From Vibrio bathopelagicus (GTDB lineage Bacteria; Pseudomonadota; Gammaproteobacteria; Enterobacterales; Vibrionaceae): 64,000 nt of DNA. Positions 17,397-26,034 of the stretch are shown here, in pieces. The notes beneath the pieces are model-generated. The model had not been told where the DNA came from. It did no database searches and saw nothing but the letters and a program-made list of their open reading frames with translations. The DNA is taken from the NCBI RefSeq assembly GCF_014879975.1, contig NZ_CP062500.1, positions 3,348,001 to 3,412,000 of the forward strand, read 5' to 3'. The translations under genes and the position numbers were made by a program. Position 1 is the stretch's first letter. Each line of letters begins with the position of its first letter.

Positions 17397-17819
17397 TTAT
17401 ACTGGGTCTTCGCCGTAGTCGTTACGACCTTCTGTGCCTTTCAATAAGCCGCATTCAATCAGAATCCATAAGCCACACACTAACGCAGCAACCGTTGCCG
17501 CCATATGAATAGGCGATACCGACTCTGTCGTGGTCGCTGCCATTGGTGAAGCAAGGCGCCCTAGCACGAGCGGCACATTCAACAATAGCCAGTAGTTCGA
17601 CTTGTTGCGGTCGTGCCAGCGCTTAGCCGTGACCGCAAGATCTGGGATAACCAGCAACAGTAGGAAGATCGGTAGCAGAATGTAAGAGTACGCAGGAAAC
17701 AAAACAGAGATACCGGAAGCAAAGCCCGTAATCGCTATATAATAGAAAATATTCCAAATCCAGTAAGTCTTACGACCAATTCTCCCCTTGAAAGAGAGCA
17801 GTAAATCTTTCATCGACAT
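17397..17819 (-). CDS. DUF805 family inner-membrane protein
   Basis: A 140-residue membrane protein of the YhaH/YhaI type, function unknown. The start MSMKDLLLSFKGRIGRKTYWIWNIFYY shows the family's GRIGRxxYW motif, and AKRWHDRNKSNYWLLL gives the second conserved region RWHDxNKS. About four hydrophobic segments are visible (ITGFASGISVLFPAYSYIL, LLPIFLLLLVIPDLA, YWLLLNVPLVLG, MAATVAALVCGLWILI). It lies downstream of the isomerase gene on the same strand, 85 nt away. Confidence 0.8.
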   Translation of the reverse strand: MSMKDLLLSFKGRIGRKTYWIWNIFYYIAITGFASGISVLFPAYSYILLPIFLLLLVIPDLAVTAKRWHDRNKSNYWLLLNVPLVLGRLASPMAATTTESVSPIHMAATVAALVCGLWILIECGLLKGTEGRNDYGEDPV

Positions 17820-17869
17820 CTTAAATACTCAAAAATTAATACGCTACCAAAAAGTTAGCAGCAAATAGT

Positions 17870-17919
17870 TAGTTAATCACTTTTAGTAAGTTGATTCTTT
17901 TTAGCTAGTTAATCACTTT
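17870..17919. repeat. 14-bp direct repeat spanning the 3' end of the isomerase gene
   Basis: TAGTTAATCACTTT occurs at 17870-17883 and 17906-17919, a period of 36 bp. The second copy includes the stop and last codons of the isomerase gene on the minus strand, the first lies just beyond it. It looks like a small tandem duplication of the gene's 3' end. Confidence 0.6.
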
Positions 17920-18252
17920 CTGAAAGCAACTTTTATCCATATCTCGTATGTTGACCGTTAGGCTACGGATATGGCTTGCCTGTTCTTGTAGGGTTTGCAT
18001 CAACAAACGCGACAATTCTCTTTTCTGTTCTTCGGTACGCCCTGCAAGTAACTCGAAGCTAATATGAACAAAATCTACATTGTCCTCTTCATCGCCGACC
18101 AACCAGTTATGACAGCGCAGTGAACGAGACTTCACAGAAGGCACATCAAACAAACCACAGTTTAATGTAACTTGATGAAGATCTTCTAGTAAACCTTGGA
18201 TATTCACTCGCTCATCCACTGAATTTGAGTACTCTAGAACTAGATTCGGCAT
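17905..18252 (-). CDS. 5-carboxymethyl-2-hydroxymuconate delta-isomerase family protein
   Basis: A 115-residue tautomerase-superfamily protein. It begins MPNLVLEYSNSV, placing the catalytic N-terminal proline directly after the initiator methionine. The FVHISFELLAGRTEEQKRELSRLLM stretch is the conserved core of the HpcD/CHMI family. HpcD itself works in homoprotocatechuate breakdown, but none of the other pathway genes are present here, so the natural substrate is uncertain. Its last codons are repeated 36 bp downstream. Confidence 0.8.
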   Translation of the reverse strand: MPNLVLEYSNSVDERVNIQGLLEDLHQVTLNCGLFDVPSVKSRSLRCHNWLVGDEEDNVDFVHISFELLAGRTEEQKRELSRLLMQTLQEQASHIRSLTVNIRDMDKSCFQKVIN

Positions 18253-18501
18253 TATTACTTCCTATTGTTAACGCAATCGTTTGTCCCTTAATAGCAACTA
18301 ACGATGAAGAATCCGAGAAGTTAGCTATTATTCTGTCTGCCGGATCACTGATATTTGCTCAAAATCTACTCTGACCATTGAGTAAGATCCAAGAAAGTCA
18401 TGACCACAGTCATGATCTGTTGATATTATTCTGTTATATTATTTCGTAATAAAGTTTACTTTTTTACATTCGATTTATTTAAATACTTTGGAGATATTCC
18501 T
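18253..18501. other. Promoter region of tpiA with repeated TCATGA
   Basis: This 249-bp divergent gap precedes tpiA. TCATGA palindromes at 18398-18403 and 18410-18415 have centres 12 bp apart (GTCATGAC and GTCATGAT contexts). AT-rich sequence with TATATTAT-like elements follows before the GGAGA ribosome-binding site. The regulator, if any, is unknown. Confidence 0.35.
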
Positions 18502-19272
18502 ATGCGTCATCCTGTAGTTATGGGTAACTGGAAACTAAACGGCAGCAAAGAAATGGTTGTTGATCTACTAAACGGTCTTAACGCTGAACTTGAAGGCGTA
18601 ACAGGCGTAGACGTAGCAGTTGCTCCACCAGCACTTTTCGTTGATCTTGCTGAGCGTACGCTTACTGAAGCGGGCAGCGCTATCATCCTAGGTGCTCAAA
18701 ACTCTGACCTAAACAACAGCGGTGCATTCACTGGCGACATGTCTCCAGCAATGCTTAAAGAGTTCGGCGCATCTCACATCATCATCGGTCACTCTGAGCG
18801 TCGTGAATACCACGCTGAGTCTGACGAATTCGTTGCTAAGAAATTCGCATTCCTAAAAGAGAACGGCCTAACTCCAGTTCTTTGTATCGGTGAATCTGAA
18901 GCACAAAACGAAGCAGGCGAAACTGTTGCTGTATGTGCTCGTCAACTTGACGCAGTTATCAACACTCAAGGTGTTGAAGCTCTTGAAGGCGCTATCATCG
19001 CTTACGAACCAATCTGGGCTATCGGTACTGGTAAAGCAGCTACAGCTGAAGATGCACAACGCATCCACGCTCAAATCCGTGCACACATCGCTGAGAAATC
19101 TGAAGACGTTGCTAAGAAAGTTGTTATCCAATACGGCGGTTCTGTTAAACCAGAAAACGCAGCAGCTTACTTCGCACAACCAGACATCGACGGTGCTCTA
19201 GTTGGCGGCGCAGCTCTAGACGCGAAAAGCTTCGCAGCTATCGCTAAAGCAGCAGCTGAAGCAAAAGCTTAA
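18502..19272 (+). CDS. tpiA: Triosephosphate isomerase
   Basis: Interconverts dihydroxyacetone phosphate and glyceraldehyde-3-phosphate in glycolysis and gluconeogenesis. The protein is 256 residues. Active-site residues visible are N9 and K11 (GNWKLNG), H97 (IIIGHSERR) and E169 in [11 protein letters not shown], followed by the phosphate-gripping loop. The ribosome-binding sequence GGAGA lies 8 nt before ATG. It is transcribed toward convergent pfkA; the two glycolytic genes are neighbours as in other vibrios. Codon use looks strongly biased (GAA, GCA, AAA, CGT), as for highly expressed genes. Confidence 0.98.
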   Translation: MRHPVVMGNWKLNGSKEMVVDLLNGLNAELEGVTGVDVAVAPPALFVDLAERTLTEAGSAIILGAQNSDLNNSGAFTGDMSPAMLKEFGASHIIIGHSERREYHAESDEFVAKKFAFLKENGLTPVLCIGESEAQNEAGETVAVCARQLDAVINTQGVEALEGAIIAYEPIWAIGTGKAATAEDAQRIHAQIRAHIAEKSEDVAKKVVIQYGGSVKPENAAAYFAQPDIDGALVGGAALDAKSFAAIAKAAAEAKA

Positions 19273-19326
19273 TTTAAACGTCACCGTTTAAATGAATGAA
19301 AGGTCAACTTAGGTTGGCCTTTTTTA
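19272..19326 (+). terminator. tpiA 3' hairpins: AT-rich perfect stem, then intrinsic terminator
   Basis: ATTTAAACG (19272-19280) and CGTTTAAAT (19285-19293) form a perfect 9-bp stem with a 4-nt loop starting on the last base of the stop codon. Eight nt later AGGTCAAC pairs with GTTGGCCT (19301-19320) before a T run. The second is the terminator; the first may protect the 3' end. Confidence 0.8.
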
Positions 19327-19376
19327 TTACCTGTCGTTTGGGATTCAAGCTTCAAACTCAAACAATAGGCACAAAA

Positions 19377-19400
19377 AAACCGCTGATAAATCAGCGGTTT
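19377..19400 (-). terminator. Intrinsic terminator after pfkA
   Basis: AAACCGCTGA pairs with TCAGCGGTTT around a 4-nt loop, with A/T tracts on both sides. On the minus strand it follows the pfkA stop by about 30 nt. Confidence 0.9.
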
Positions 19401-19431
19401 TTAAACTCTTCAAGCTAATGCTAAACGTGGC

Positions 19432-20394
19432 TTAGAACAACTCTTCTGCAACGCGGAATAGCTCAGAACGGTCTGGGTTCTGCATGTTCTCGATACAGTC
19501 GATGATGTCGTGGTGAACAAGCTCTTCTTTCTCGATACCAACACAACGACCGCCGTGGCCTTCCTGAAGAAGGTGAACAGCGTAGTTACCCATGCGAGAA
19601 GCCAATACACGGTCAAATGCTGTTGGGCGACCACCACGTTGGATGTGGCCAAGAACCGTTGCACGAGTTTCACGACCTGTTGAAGATTCGATCTCTTTCG
19701 CAAGTTCGTTCGCGTCCATCATTAGCTCAGTTAGAGCGATGATTGCGTGCTTCTTACCCTTCGCAATGCCATCTTGGATATTGCTGATTAACTGATCTTT
19801 ATCTAGGCCAGTTTCAGGGGTAATGATGTACTCACAACCGCCGGCGATTGCTGACATAAGCGTAAGGTCACCACAGTGACGGCCCATGATTTCAACAATA
19901 GAAATACGTTGGTGAGAAGAAGACGTGTCACGTAGACGGTCGATTGAATCGATAACTGTGTTAAGCGCAGTTAAGTAACCGATTGTGTAGTCAGTGCCTG
20001 CGATATCGTTATCGATAGTGCCTGGAAGACCGATACATGGGTAACCCATCTCTGTCAGTTTCTTAGCACCCATGTAAGAGCCATCACCACCGATAACAAC
20101 AAGTGCTTCGATACCGTGTTTTTTAAGGTTCTCGATGCCTTTTTCACGAACTTTAACATCTTTGAATTCAGGGAAACGCGCAGAACCTAAAAAAGTACCG
20201 CCGCGGTTGATGACGTCAGATACGCTTGAACGGTCAAGCTTTTCAATACGATCTTCAACAAGGCCTTGGTAGCCATCGTAAATGCCGTAAACTTCAATGC
20301 CAACGGATAGTGCGGTACGAACTACGCCGCGTACTGCTGCGTTCATGCCTGGAGCGTCACCACCACTGGTCAAAACACCGATCTTCTTAATCAT
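19432..20394 (-). CDS. pfkA: ATP-dependent 6-phosphofructokinase
   Basis: Commits fructose-6-phosphate to glycolysis; allosteric tetramer. The protein is 320 residues from [23 protein letters not shown] at 11-13 binds ATP, and [15 protein letters not shown] carries the catalytic aspartate region. [14 protein letters not shown] is the usual fructose-6-phosphate/effector interface. An in-frame GTG two codons upstream (20400) overlaps the GAGGGTG ribosome-binding sequence, so ATG at 20394 is preferred. It is convergent with tpiA. The 315-bp upstream gap has a striking dyad. Confidence 0.97.
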   Translation of the reverse strand: MIKKIGVLTSGGDAPGMNAAVRGVVRTALSVGIEVYGIYDGYQGLVEDRIEKLDRSSVSDVINRGGTFLGSARFPEFKDVKVREKGIENLKKHGIEALVVIGGDGSYMGAKKLTEMGYPCIGLPGTIDNDIAGTDYTIGYLTALNTVIDSIDRLRDTSSSHQRISIVEIMGRHCGDLTLMSAIAGGCEYIITPETGLDKDQLISNIQDGIAKGKKHAIIALTELMMDANELAKEIESSTGRETRATVLGHIQRGGRPTAFDRVLASRMGNYAVHLLQEGHGGRCVGIEKEELVHHDIIDCIENMQNPDRSELFRVAEELF

Positions 20395-20579
20395 GCTCAC
20401 CCTCGATTTTTGGGAATCTATTATTCAATTCTTTTACTTGCCGACTGTATATCAGCAAGATTTTAAATCTGTATATGTGCTTTATGTTACATTTCCTCAA
20501 TAGGAATAGCACTTAAATCGCGTAAATTTATGTAACATTTCTACTTCTGTAAGAGTATTACAGTTTTACTCAGTAACTT

Positions 20580-20603
20580 TGTTGATTCACATCAGAATCA
20601 ACA
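20580..20603. promoter_or_regulatory. Perfect 9-bp inverted repeat between pfkA and fieF
   Basis: TGTTGATTC (20580-20588) and GAATCAACA (20595-20603) are separated by 6 nt. It lies 186 bp upstream of the pfkA start. No T run follows on either strand, so a protein-binding dyad is more likely than a terminator. The regulator is unknown. The rest of this 308-bp gap is AT-rich and shows nothing coding. Confidence 0.5.
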
Positions 20604-20666
20604 TTAATTGTTATGCGGTGGTTTTTGTATCACCAAAGAATTAGCAATTTTTACTCACTCTAGTTT

Positions 20667-20701
20667 AAAAGCTACCCACTTACCATTTGCGGGCTGCTTT
20701 T
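20667..20701 (-). terminator. Probable terminator after the FieF-type transporter gene
   Basis: AAAAGC and GCTTTT arms, with inner CCC/GGG pairing, form an imperfect hairpin. On the minus strand it lies just after the transporter stop. Mismatches in the stem make it only moderately convincing. Confidence 0.55.
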
Positions 20702-20709
20702 CCTACCCA

Positions 20710-21618
20710 TTACCAGGAATGAAATTTCTGCTGCTTCTCAGGTCCAAAGACGACCGAATATGGGTCTTGATGAATTAATACATCAGCATCAGGGAACACG
20801 GAGATAAGCTTAGCCTCTACTTCATCAGAAATGCGATGCGCTTCAATAAGTGGGATATTATCTTCCAATTCTAAATGCAATTGGATGAAGCGAATCGGCC
20901 CCGAACGACGCGTTCGTAATTGGTGTACACCCAACACGCCTTCCACACTCAATGATGTCTCTTTAATCTGTTTCAGTTCTTCATCTGGCAGTTTATGATC
21001 AAGAAGAGATTGCACTGCTTCCATCGCCATTTGGTAAGCGCTGTACAGAATATAGATACCAATACCGACTGCAAACACTGAATCCGCCTGACCAATGCCA
21101 AACCAGCTCAATGCCAATGCCAACATAATGGCCGCATTCATGTAGAGATCCGTCTGGTAATGCAGTGAGTCAGCCGCAATGGCTTGGCTACCGGTTTTGT
21201 TTACGACATGCTTTTGGAATCGAACCAAACCGAAGGTCATCACCATCGCGAATAAGCTGACGTAGATACCAATTTCTGGGGAGTTCAATTCATGAGGTCT
21301 AAAGAAGCGTTCAATCCCGTTAAGGATAAGGAAACAAGCCGAGCCAGAGATAAACATCGCCTGCGCTAATGCGGCAAGGGATTCGGCCTTACCATGACCA
21401 AAGGTGTGTTCTTTATCGGCGGGCTGTAAAGAGTAGCGAACCACGATAAGATTGACGACAGAGGCCGCAATATCCAACATTGAATCCACTACGGAAGCCA
21501 ACAGACTCACAGAACCTGTCACCCACCACGCTGCGACTTTCACTATCAATAAAATAGTGGCGATGGTGGTGGCTGCCCAAGCAGCAAGCGTAACTAAACG
21601 TGCGTATTCTTGTTTCAT
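20710..21618 (-). CDS. fieF: Cation diffusion facilitator, FieF-type metal efflux pump
   Basis: Proton-driven exporter of Fe2+/Zn2+ from the cytoplasm. The protein is 302 residues from [18 protein letters not shown]; six membrane segments are followed by a cytoplasmic metallochaperone-like domain ([28 protein letters not shown]). Metal-site motifs DSMLDIAAS in segment 2 and HYQTDLYMN in segment 5 show the D-x3-D and H-x3-D pattern of FieF/YiiP. The frame is open 16 codons further upstream, but homologues begin at MKQEYARLV. It is next to the Cpx genes, as in E. coli where fieF follows cpxP. Confidence 0.94.
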   Translation of the reverse strand: MKQEYARLVTLAAWAATTIATILLIVKVAAWWVTGSVSLLASVVDSMLDIAASVVNLIVVRYSLQPADKEHTFGHGKAESLAALAQAMFISGSACFLILNGIERFFRPHELNSPEIGIYVSLFAMVMTFGLVRFQKHVVNKTGSQAIAADSLHYQTDLYMNAAIMLALALSWFGIGQADSVFAVGIGIYILYSAYQMAMEAVQSLLDHKLPDEELKQIKETSLSVEGVLGVHQLRTRRSGPIRFIQLHLELEDNIPLIEAHRISDEVEAKLISVFPDADVLIHQDPYSVVFGPEKQQKFHSW

Positions 21619-21713
21619 AATTTGGCTATAAAGTGACTGATAGCACAAAGTATAACCCGCAAACAATCAATTGAATATGACAGCCATGATCTAAAATATT
21701 CATTTCTAGGGAT

Positions 21714-21737
21714 CAAAAAAAGCGGCACTCGGCCGCT
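21714..21737 (-). terminator. Intrinsic terminator after cpxP
   Basis: On the minus strand AGCGGC pairs with GCCGCT around a 5-nt loop and is followed by eight T. The 3' untranslated region between the stop and this hairpin is about 45 nt. Confidence 0.85.
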
Positions 21738-21782
21738 TCTTTCTAAACACTTTCATTCAATCCGGCTTTCTCAGGCCATGAA

Positions 21783-22292
21783 CTACTTGTCTTTATTCAT
21801 GTGTTTTTCCATTTTGTCAGCACACTTAGCCATGCGCTCTTGCTGGATTTCTTTCAGTTGAGTCTTTTGCTCAGCCGTTAGTACGCTCATCATTTGGTGT
21901 TGTTTCTTAAGCATTGCTACGCGACGCTCAGTTTGCTTCTCAACCATTTGGCTTGCTAGGTCGTTTGCTGCCGCTTCATCGAAGTTGTCAGCCAATACCA
22001 ATGCTTGAACTTTCTCGTGGTGCGCTTTCATTTTCGCCATTTTGTCGGCTTTGTTGCCAGCGTGTTTTTCTTTCATCTCTGCACGATTCGCTTCGCGCAT
22101 CTCTTTCAATTCTGTTTTCTGTGCATCAGTCAGGTCTAGCTGACGCATCACTTTCTTATCGAAGCCGCCACATTTACCGTGCATGCCTTTGTGGTCGCCT
22201 TTATCGCCGCCGCCATATGCGAACGCGCTTGCTGTACCTAACATTAGTGGAAGTGCCGCAGCTGCTAGTACAAGTTTCTTAGTCATTTTCAT
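21783..22292 (-). CDS. cpxP: CpxP/Spy-family periplasmic stress protein
   Basis: Periplasmic inhibitor of the CpxA sensor that also has chaperone-like activity. The protein is 169 residues. A signal peptide ends near ASAFA (about 21-25). Two LTxxQ-type motifs, LTDAQ at 54-58 and LTAEQ at 138-142, define the family. The mature chain is helical and rich in Lys, Met and His (GGGDKGDHKGMHGKCGG near the N-terminus may bind metal). It is divergent from cpxRA across tandem CpxR boxes, so it should be Cpx-induced. Confidence 0.9.
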   Translation of the reverse strand: MKMTKKLVLAAAALPLMLGTASAFAYGGGDKGDHKGMHGKCGGFDKKVMRQLDLTDAQKTELKEMREANRAEMKEKHAGNKADKMAKMKAHHEKVQALVLADNFDEAAANDLASQMVEKQTERRVAMLKKQHQMMSVLTAEQKTQLKEIQQERMAKCADKMEKHMNKDK

Positions 22293-22372
22293 AATTGTTG
22301 CCTCAATTCGGTATAATAAGTCATGTGTTGCGTCTGTTTCTCAGCGCTTGAATATAGATTAGTCTTTCCCTC

Positions 22373-22408
22373 GTAAAGTGACGTTTAGAAAGCGTAAAGA
22401 ATCGTAAA
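22373..22408. promoter_or_regulatory. CpxR boxes between cpxP and cpxRA
   Basis: GTAAA at 22394-22398 and GTAAA at 22404-22408 are separated by exactly 5 nt, a perfect CpxR consensus (GTAAA-N5-GTAAA). A further GTAAA at 22373-22377, followed 5 nt on by GTTTA, may form a second weaker box. The site sits between the divergent cpxP and cpxR starts. Confidence 0.88.
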
Positions 22409-22472
22409 GAGTGAAAGTTGACGAATAATTAGCAGTATTATTAACCTATAACCCCCCAATTAAGGCTTCCCA

Positions 22473-23162
22473 ATGGCGAACATTCTTCTTATTGATGACG
22501 ACACCGAGTTAACCGGCTTACTTAAAGACATTCTGAGCTTTGAGGGATTTACTGTTTCCGAAGCTAATGACGGCTATGCGGGGCTCGAGGCCATCAATGA
22601 TGAGATAGACTTGGTCCTATTGGATGTGATGATGCCACGTCTCAATGGCATGGAAACCCTTAAGAAGCTAAGAGAAAATTGGGAAACACCGGTATTAATG
22701 CTGACCGCCAAAGGTGAAGAGATCGATCGTGTGATTGGCCTTGAACTTGGCGCTGATGATTACTTACCAAAACCGTTCAGTGACCGAGAATTGCTTGCTC
22801 GTATTCGTGCCATCTTGCGTCGTACACAAACCGCTGCAGCACCTAAATCAGCCAGTGATACCATTCAATACCAAGACATCGAAGTGTTCCCGGGCAAACA
22901 AGAAGCTTACTGTAATGGTCAGCAAATCGATCTCACCACCACAGAATTCGCACTGCTTAGTCATCTGATTCAGAATCCGGGGCAAGTGATCACCAAAGAA
23001 GCGTTAAGCTTAGATGTGTTGGGTAAAAGACTAGCGGCATTTGACCGTGCAATTGATATGCATATCTCTAATCTGCGTAAGAAGATTCCAGAACGTACTG
23101 ACGGTAAATCTCGCATCAAAACCTTACGCGGTCGTGGCTATTTATTGGTAGAGGAAGGTTAA
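22473..23162 (+). CDS. cpxR: Envelope-stress response regulator CpxR
   Basis: OmpR-family response regulator for envelope protein misfolding. The protein is 229 residues. The receiver domain has acidic residues at DDD 8-10, phosphoacceptor D51 (LVLLDVMMPRLNG) and K100 (YLPKPFSD). The C-terminal winged helix spans about 130-228 (LTTTEFALLSHLIQNPGQVITKEALS, IDMHISNLRKKIPERTDG, IKTLRGRGYLL). Its stop overlaps the cpxA start by one base (TAATG), showing translational coupling. Likely autoregulated through the upstream CpxR boxes. Confidence 0.97.
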   Translation: MANILLIDDDTELTGLLKDILSFEGFTVSEANDGYAGLEAINDEIDLVLLDVMMPRLNGMETLKKLRENWETPVLMLTAKGEEIDRVIGLELGADDYLPKPFSDRELLARIRAILRRTQTAAAPKSASDTIQYQDIEVFPGKQEAYCNGQQIDLTTTEFALLSHLIQNPGQVITKEALSLDVLGKRLAAFDRAIDMHISNLRKKIPERTDGKSRIKTLRGRGYLLVEEG

Positions 23163-24541
23163 TGCGTATACCTAAAATCACTAGCTTATATGGACGTATC
23201 TTTGCCATCTTTTGGTTCACCATGTTACTGGTGCTTTTATCCGTATTATCTCTACCGCACTTAGACCCTCGAGTGGCGCGAGATGTGCCCGCCGATCATC
23301 TCAATAAATTAGAGCGTATCGCTAAAGGCACCGAAAAACGCTACGCCAGAGAACCGAATCTGGGGAAAATCATCTTCCAACTTGAGGCACCACGTAGCCG
23401 TAAGGATTCTCGTACTCGCATCTATTTAACCGACCTTGAGGGCGCAGTCCTAACCTCAAAAAGGCATTCGGACTACAAGCTTAAAGCGATTCGTAACTTT
23501 GTGACCTCAATTGATAACCCAGAGGTACCAAAGCAAAAGCTTTACGGACACTACATGGTCGCTGGGCCAGTGCCGATTACACTCGCTGGTGAAGAACTGT
23601 TGATGTACGCCGGAGTGAAATGGAACCAACCTCCACCATTTTTGCTACGACTGTTTGATAGACCTCTACAGCTATTGCTTGCCGTCATGTTAGCGAGTAC
23701 TCCACTATTACTTTGGTTAGCTTGGGCACTGAGTCAACCGGCTCGCAGGCTTGAACGCGCAGCACAACGTGTAGCAAAGGGTCAGTTTGAGGTCGACCCC
23801 ACACTTGAAAAAGGCACATCAGAATTCAGACAAGCCGGTGAAAGCTTTAACCAAATGGTCGAAGCGGTAAACCAGATGATTTCGGGGCAACAGCGACTAC
23901 TCTCTGATATATCACACGAGCTCCGCTCTCCACTGACTCGCCTGCGCATGGCGAATGCACTGGCGATTCGTAAACAAGGTGATAGCCCAGAGCTTGATCG
24001 TATTGATACCGAGGCGCAGCGTTTAGAGCAGATGATCAGTGAGCTACTGACGCTATCTCGCATGCAAGTTGACAGCCATATTACTCGTGAGGTTCAACCT
24101 ATATCGAGCCTGTGGGAAGAGATCTTAAAAGATGCAGAGTTTGAAGCTGAACAAATGGGTAAATTGCTGACCTTTTCGGATATCCCTGAACGCTCCATTT
24201 CGGGGAACCCTAAGCTGCTGATGAGTGCGTTAGACAACATTACACGCAATGCGATCTACTACGGCAAAGACCAAGTAGATGTGCAATTCCATGTGGTCCA
24301 AGATCAGCTAACAATTTGCGTCAATGATAATGGTGATGGTGTACCAGAGGATGAACTGGACTCTATCTTCAGACCTTTCTACCGTGTTTCAACGGCGCGT
24401 GACAGAAACTCTGGCGGCACAGGTCTCGGGTTAACCATTACTGAAAGTGCGATTCGCCAACACAGCGGAACCATCACAGCCAGTCGCAGCACATTGGGCG
24501 GACTACACCTGGAAATTACCTTGCCTATCCTACCGGTGTAA
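23162..24541 (+). CDS. cpxA: Envelope-stress sensor histidine kinase CpxA
   Basis: Inner-membrane kinase/phosphatase partner of CpxR. The protein is 459 residues. The first membrane segment spans about 12-31, a periplasmic sensor domain about 32-165, the second membrane segment about 168-190, then HAMP (about 190-243). The phosphoacceptor is H252 in SDISHELRSPLTRLR. ATP-binding motifs follow: N box ALDNITRNAIYYG, G1 NDNGDGVPEDELDSIF, and G2 SGGTGLGLTI. It overlaps cpxR by one base. sodA begins 77 nt after its stop. Confidence 0.97.
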   Translation: MRIPKITSLYGRIFAIFWFTMLLVLLSVLSLPHLDPRVARDVPADHLNKLERIAKGTEKRYAREPNLGKIIFQLEAPRSRKDSRTRIYLTDLEGAVLTSKRHSDYKLKAIRNFVTSIDNPEVPKQKLYGHYMVAGPVPITLAGEELLMYAGVKWNQPPPFLLRLFDRPLQLLLAVMLASTPLLLWLAWALSQPARRLERAAQRVAKGQFEVDPTLEKGTSEFRQAGESFNQMVEAVNQMISGQQRLLSDISHELRSPLTRLRMANALAIRKQGDSPELDRIDTEAQRLEQMISELLTLSRMQVDSHITREVQPISSLWEEILKDAEFEAEQMGKLLTFSDIPERSISGNPKLLMSALDNITRNAIYYGKDQVDVQFHVVQDQLTICVNDNGDGVPEDELDSIFRPFYRVSTARDRNSGGTGLGLTITESAIRQHSGTITASRSTLGGLHLEITLPILPV

Positions 24542-24563
24542 TACCCCCACAAAGACCGCAGTT

Positions 24564-24586
24564 GATAATGATTGCCATTATCATTA
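24564..24586 (+). promoter_or_regulatory. Fur box upstream of sodA
   Basis: GATAATGATTGCCATTATC (24564-24582) matches the 19-bp Fur consensus at 16 positions, and the palindrome extends a few bases further (to 24586). It lies 35-54 nt before the sodA start, where Fur would block the promoter. Confidence 0.88.
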
Positions 24587-24617
24587 TGGTAAATCCTCTA
24601 ATTATGGAGGATTTACC

Positions 24618-25229
24618 ATGTCACACACTTTCCCAGCTCTACCCTATGCTTACGATGCTCTAGAACCTTACATTGATGCGAAAACGATGGAAGTGCATTA
24701 CAGCAAGCACCATAGAACCTACTACGATAAGTTTGTTGCAGCTGTCTCTGGCAGTAAACTTGAACAGCAATCTCTAACCGAGATCTTCGCAAACATTTCT
24801 CAGCACAGCCCTGCGGTTCGTAATAATGGCGGCGGTTACTACAACCACATTTTGTATTGGAATTGCATGTCTCAAGACGGTGGTGGTGAACCGACGGGCG
24901 AACTTGGTGAGGCTATCAAAAGTACATTCGGAGATTTCAAAGCGTTCCAAGAGTTGTTCGCGCAAGCGGCGATCAATACCTTCGGTTCTGGCTTCGCTTG
25001 GTTAGTAGTAGAAGATGGACAACTGAAGATCATCTCAACCTCAAACCAAGATAATCCTTGGATGGATACGGTAGCCAGTAATGGTGAGCCGATTCTTGCC
25101 CTCGACGTTTGGGAACACGCCTACTACATCAGCTACCAAAACCGTCGCCCTGATTACATCAATGCATGGTGGAACGTGGTGAATTGGGCCGCGGTTTCTG
25201 AAAACTACGCACAAGCACTCGCTAAATAA
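24618..25229 (+). CDS. sodA: Superoxide dismutase, Mn-type (SodA)
   Basis: Dismutates superoxide in the cytoplasm. The protein is 203 residues from MSHTFPALPYAYDALEPYID, with GGAGG about 8 nt before the ATG; the frame is open upstream into cpxA but the family starts here. Metal ligands are H27, H77, D163 and H167 (DVWEHAYY). The second-sphere glutamine is Q144 in STSNQDNP, and GGG at 71-73 precedes YYNH. Both are hallmarks of the Mn enzyme, while Fe enzymes have AAQ and an alanine in those places. The strong Fur box fits an Mn enzyme made when iron is short. Confidence 0.9.
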   Translation: MSHTFPALPYAYDALEPYIDAKTMEVHYSKHHRTYYDKFVAAVSGSKLEQQSLTEIFANISQHSPAVRNNGGGYYNHILYWNCMSQDGGGEPTGELGEAIKSTFGDFKAFQELFAQAAINTFGSGFAWLVVEDGQLKIISTSNQDNPWMDTVASNGEPILALDVWEHAYYISYQNRRPDYINAWWNVVNWAAVSENYAQALAK

Positions 25230-25364
25230 GTTTAACGACTGCATAAGCCTAACGACAATAGCGAGTCTTAATACCGTCACTCGCATAACCAGAGGTGGTG
25301 AACTGTACTCACTCAGCTTGCCACCGTATACTCTGGCTATCTTTGATTATTCTTGTGAACCAAC

Positions 25365-25844
25365 ATGTTTGATATCGCTCTATACGAACCAGAAATTGCG
25401 CCCAATACGGGTAACATCATCCGCCTATGTGCTAACTGCGGCGCAAACCTGCACCTAATTGAGCCACTTGGCTTTGATTTTGAAGAGAAGAAAGTTCGTC
25501 GTGCTGGCTTGGATTACCACGACCTAGCGCGAGTTAAGCGTCACAAGAACCTAGAAGCCTTCCTTGAGTATCTAGAGAACGAACGCGAGGGTGATTTCCG
25601 TATCTTCGCTTGCACGACTAAAACTACGGGTCACCACGTTGATGCTAAATTCCAACAAGGTGATGTGTTGATGTTTGGCCCTGAAACACGCGGCCTGCCT
25701 GCAGAGTTCATCGAAAGCATGCCAATGGAACAACGTATTCGTATTCCTATGATGCCAGACGCACGTAGCCTAAACCTATCTAACGCGGTTGCTATCATCG
25801 CTTTCGAAGCGTGGCGACAAATGGGCTTTGAAGGCGCGGTATAA
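25365..25844 (+). CDS. trmL: tRNA (cytidine(34)-2'-O)-methyltransferase TrmL
   Basis: SPOUT-class enzyme methylating the wobble ribose of tRNA-Leu isoacceptors. The protein is 159 residues. The N-terminus [27 protein letters not shown] is the conserved substrate-side motif. The trefoil-knot SAM site is formed by [11 protein letters not shown] and [19 protein letters not shown]. It stands alone between sodA and fxsA and is followed by a long terminator hairpin shared with the convergent fxsA gene. Confidence 0.95.
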   Translation: MFDIALYEPEIAPNTGNIIRLCANCGANLHLIEPLGFDFEEKKVRRAGLDYHDLARVKRHKNLEAFLEYLENEREGDFRIFACTTKTTGHHVDAKFQQGDVLMFGPETRGLPAEFIESMPMEQRIRIPMMPDARSLNLSNAVAIIAFEAWRQMGFEGAV

Positions 25845-25921
25845 TAACAATCTCAGTAAATAACCGCTCACACGGCCTGTTACCTGTTCCTGCTAACAAT
25901 AGTAAATAGCTAACACGCAAT

Positions 25922-25976
25922 AAAAAGGCTCTTACCATTATCTCTTTCTTGCGAAGGATAAAGGTAAGAGCCTTTT
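25922..25976. terminator. Long bidirectional terminator (trmL / fxsA)
   Basis: AAGGCTCTTACC pairs with GGTAAGAGCCTT, with further inner TATC/GATA pairing and flanking A and T runs. The long stem suits both convergent genes. Confidence 0.88.
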
Positions 25977-26034
25977 CTGTTTCTGTTCTTATTGTCTTTA
26001 TCTTTCTATAAAGACAAACAATATAGCAGCAAAA

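Noticed and set aside
18868..19201. Two 103-codon frames on opposite strands inside tpiA
   Set aside because: Both lie in other frames of the strongly codon-biased tpiA gene; the repeat-like composition comes from that bias.
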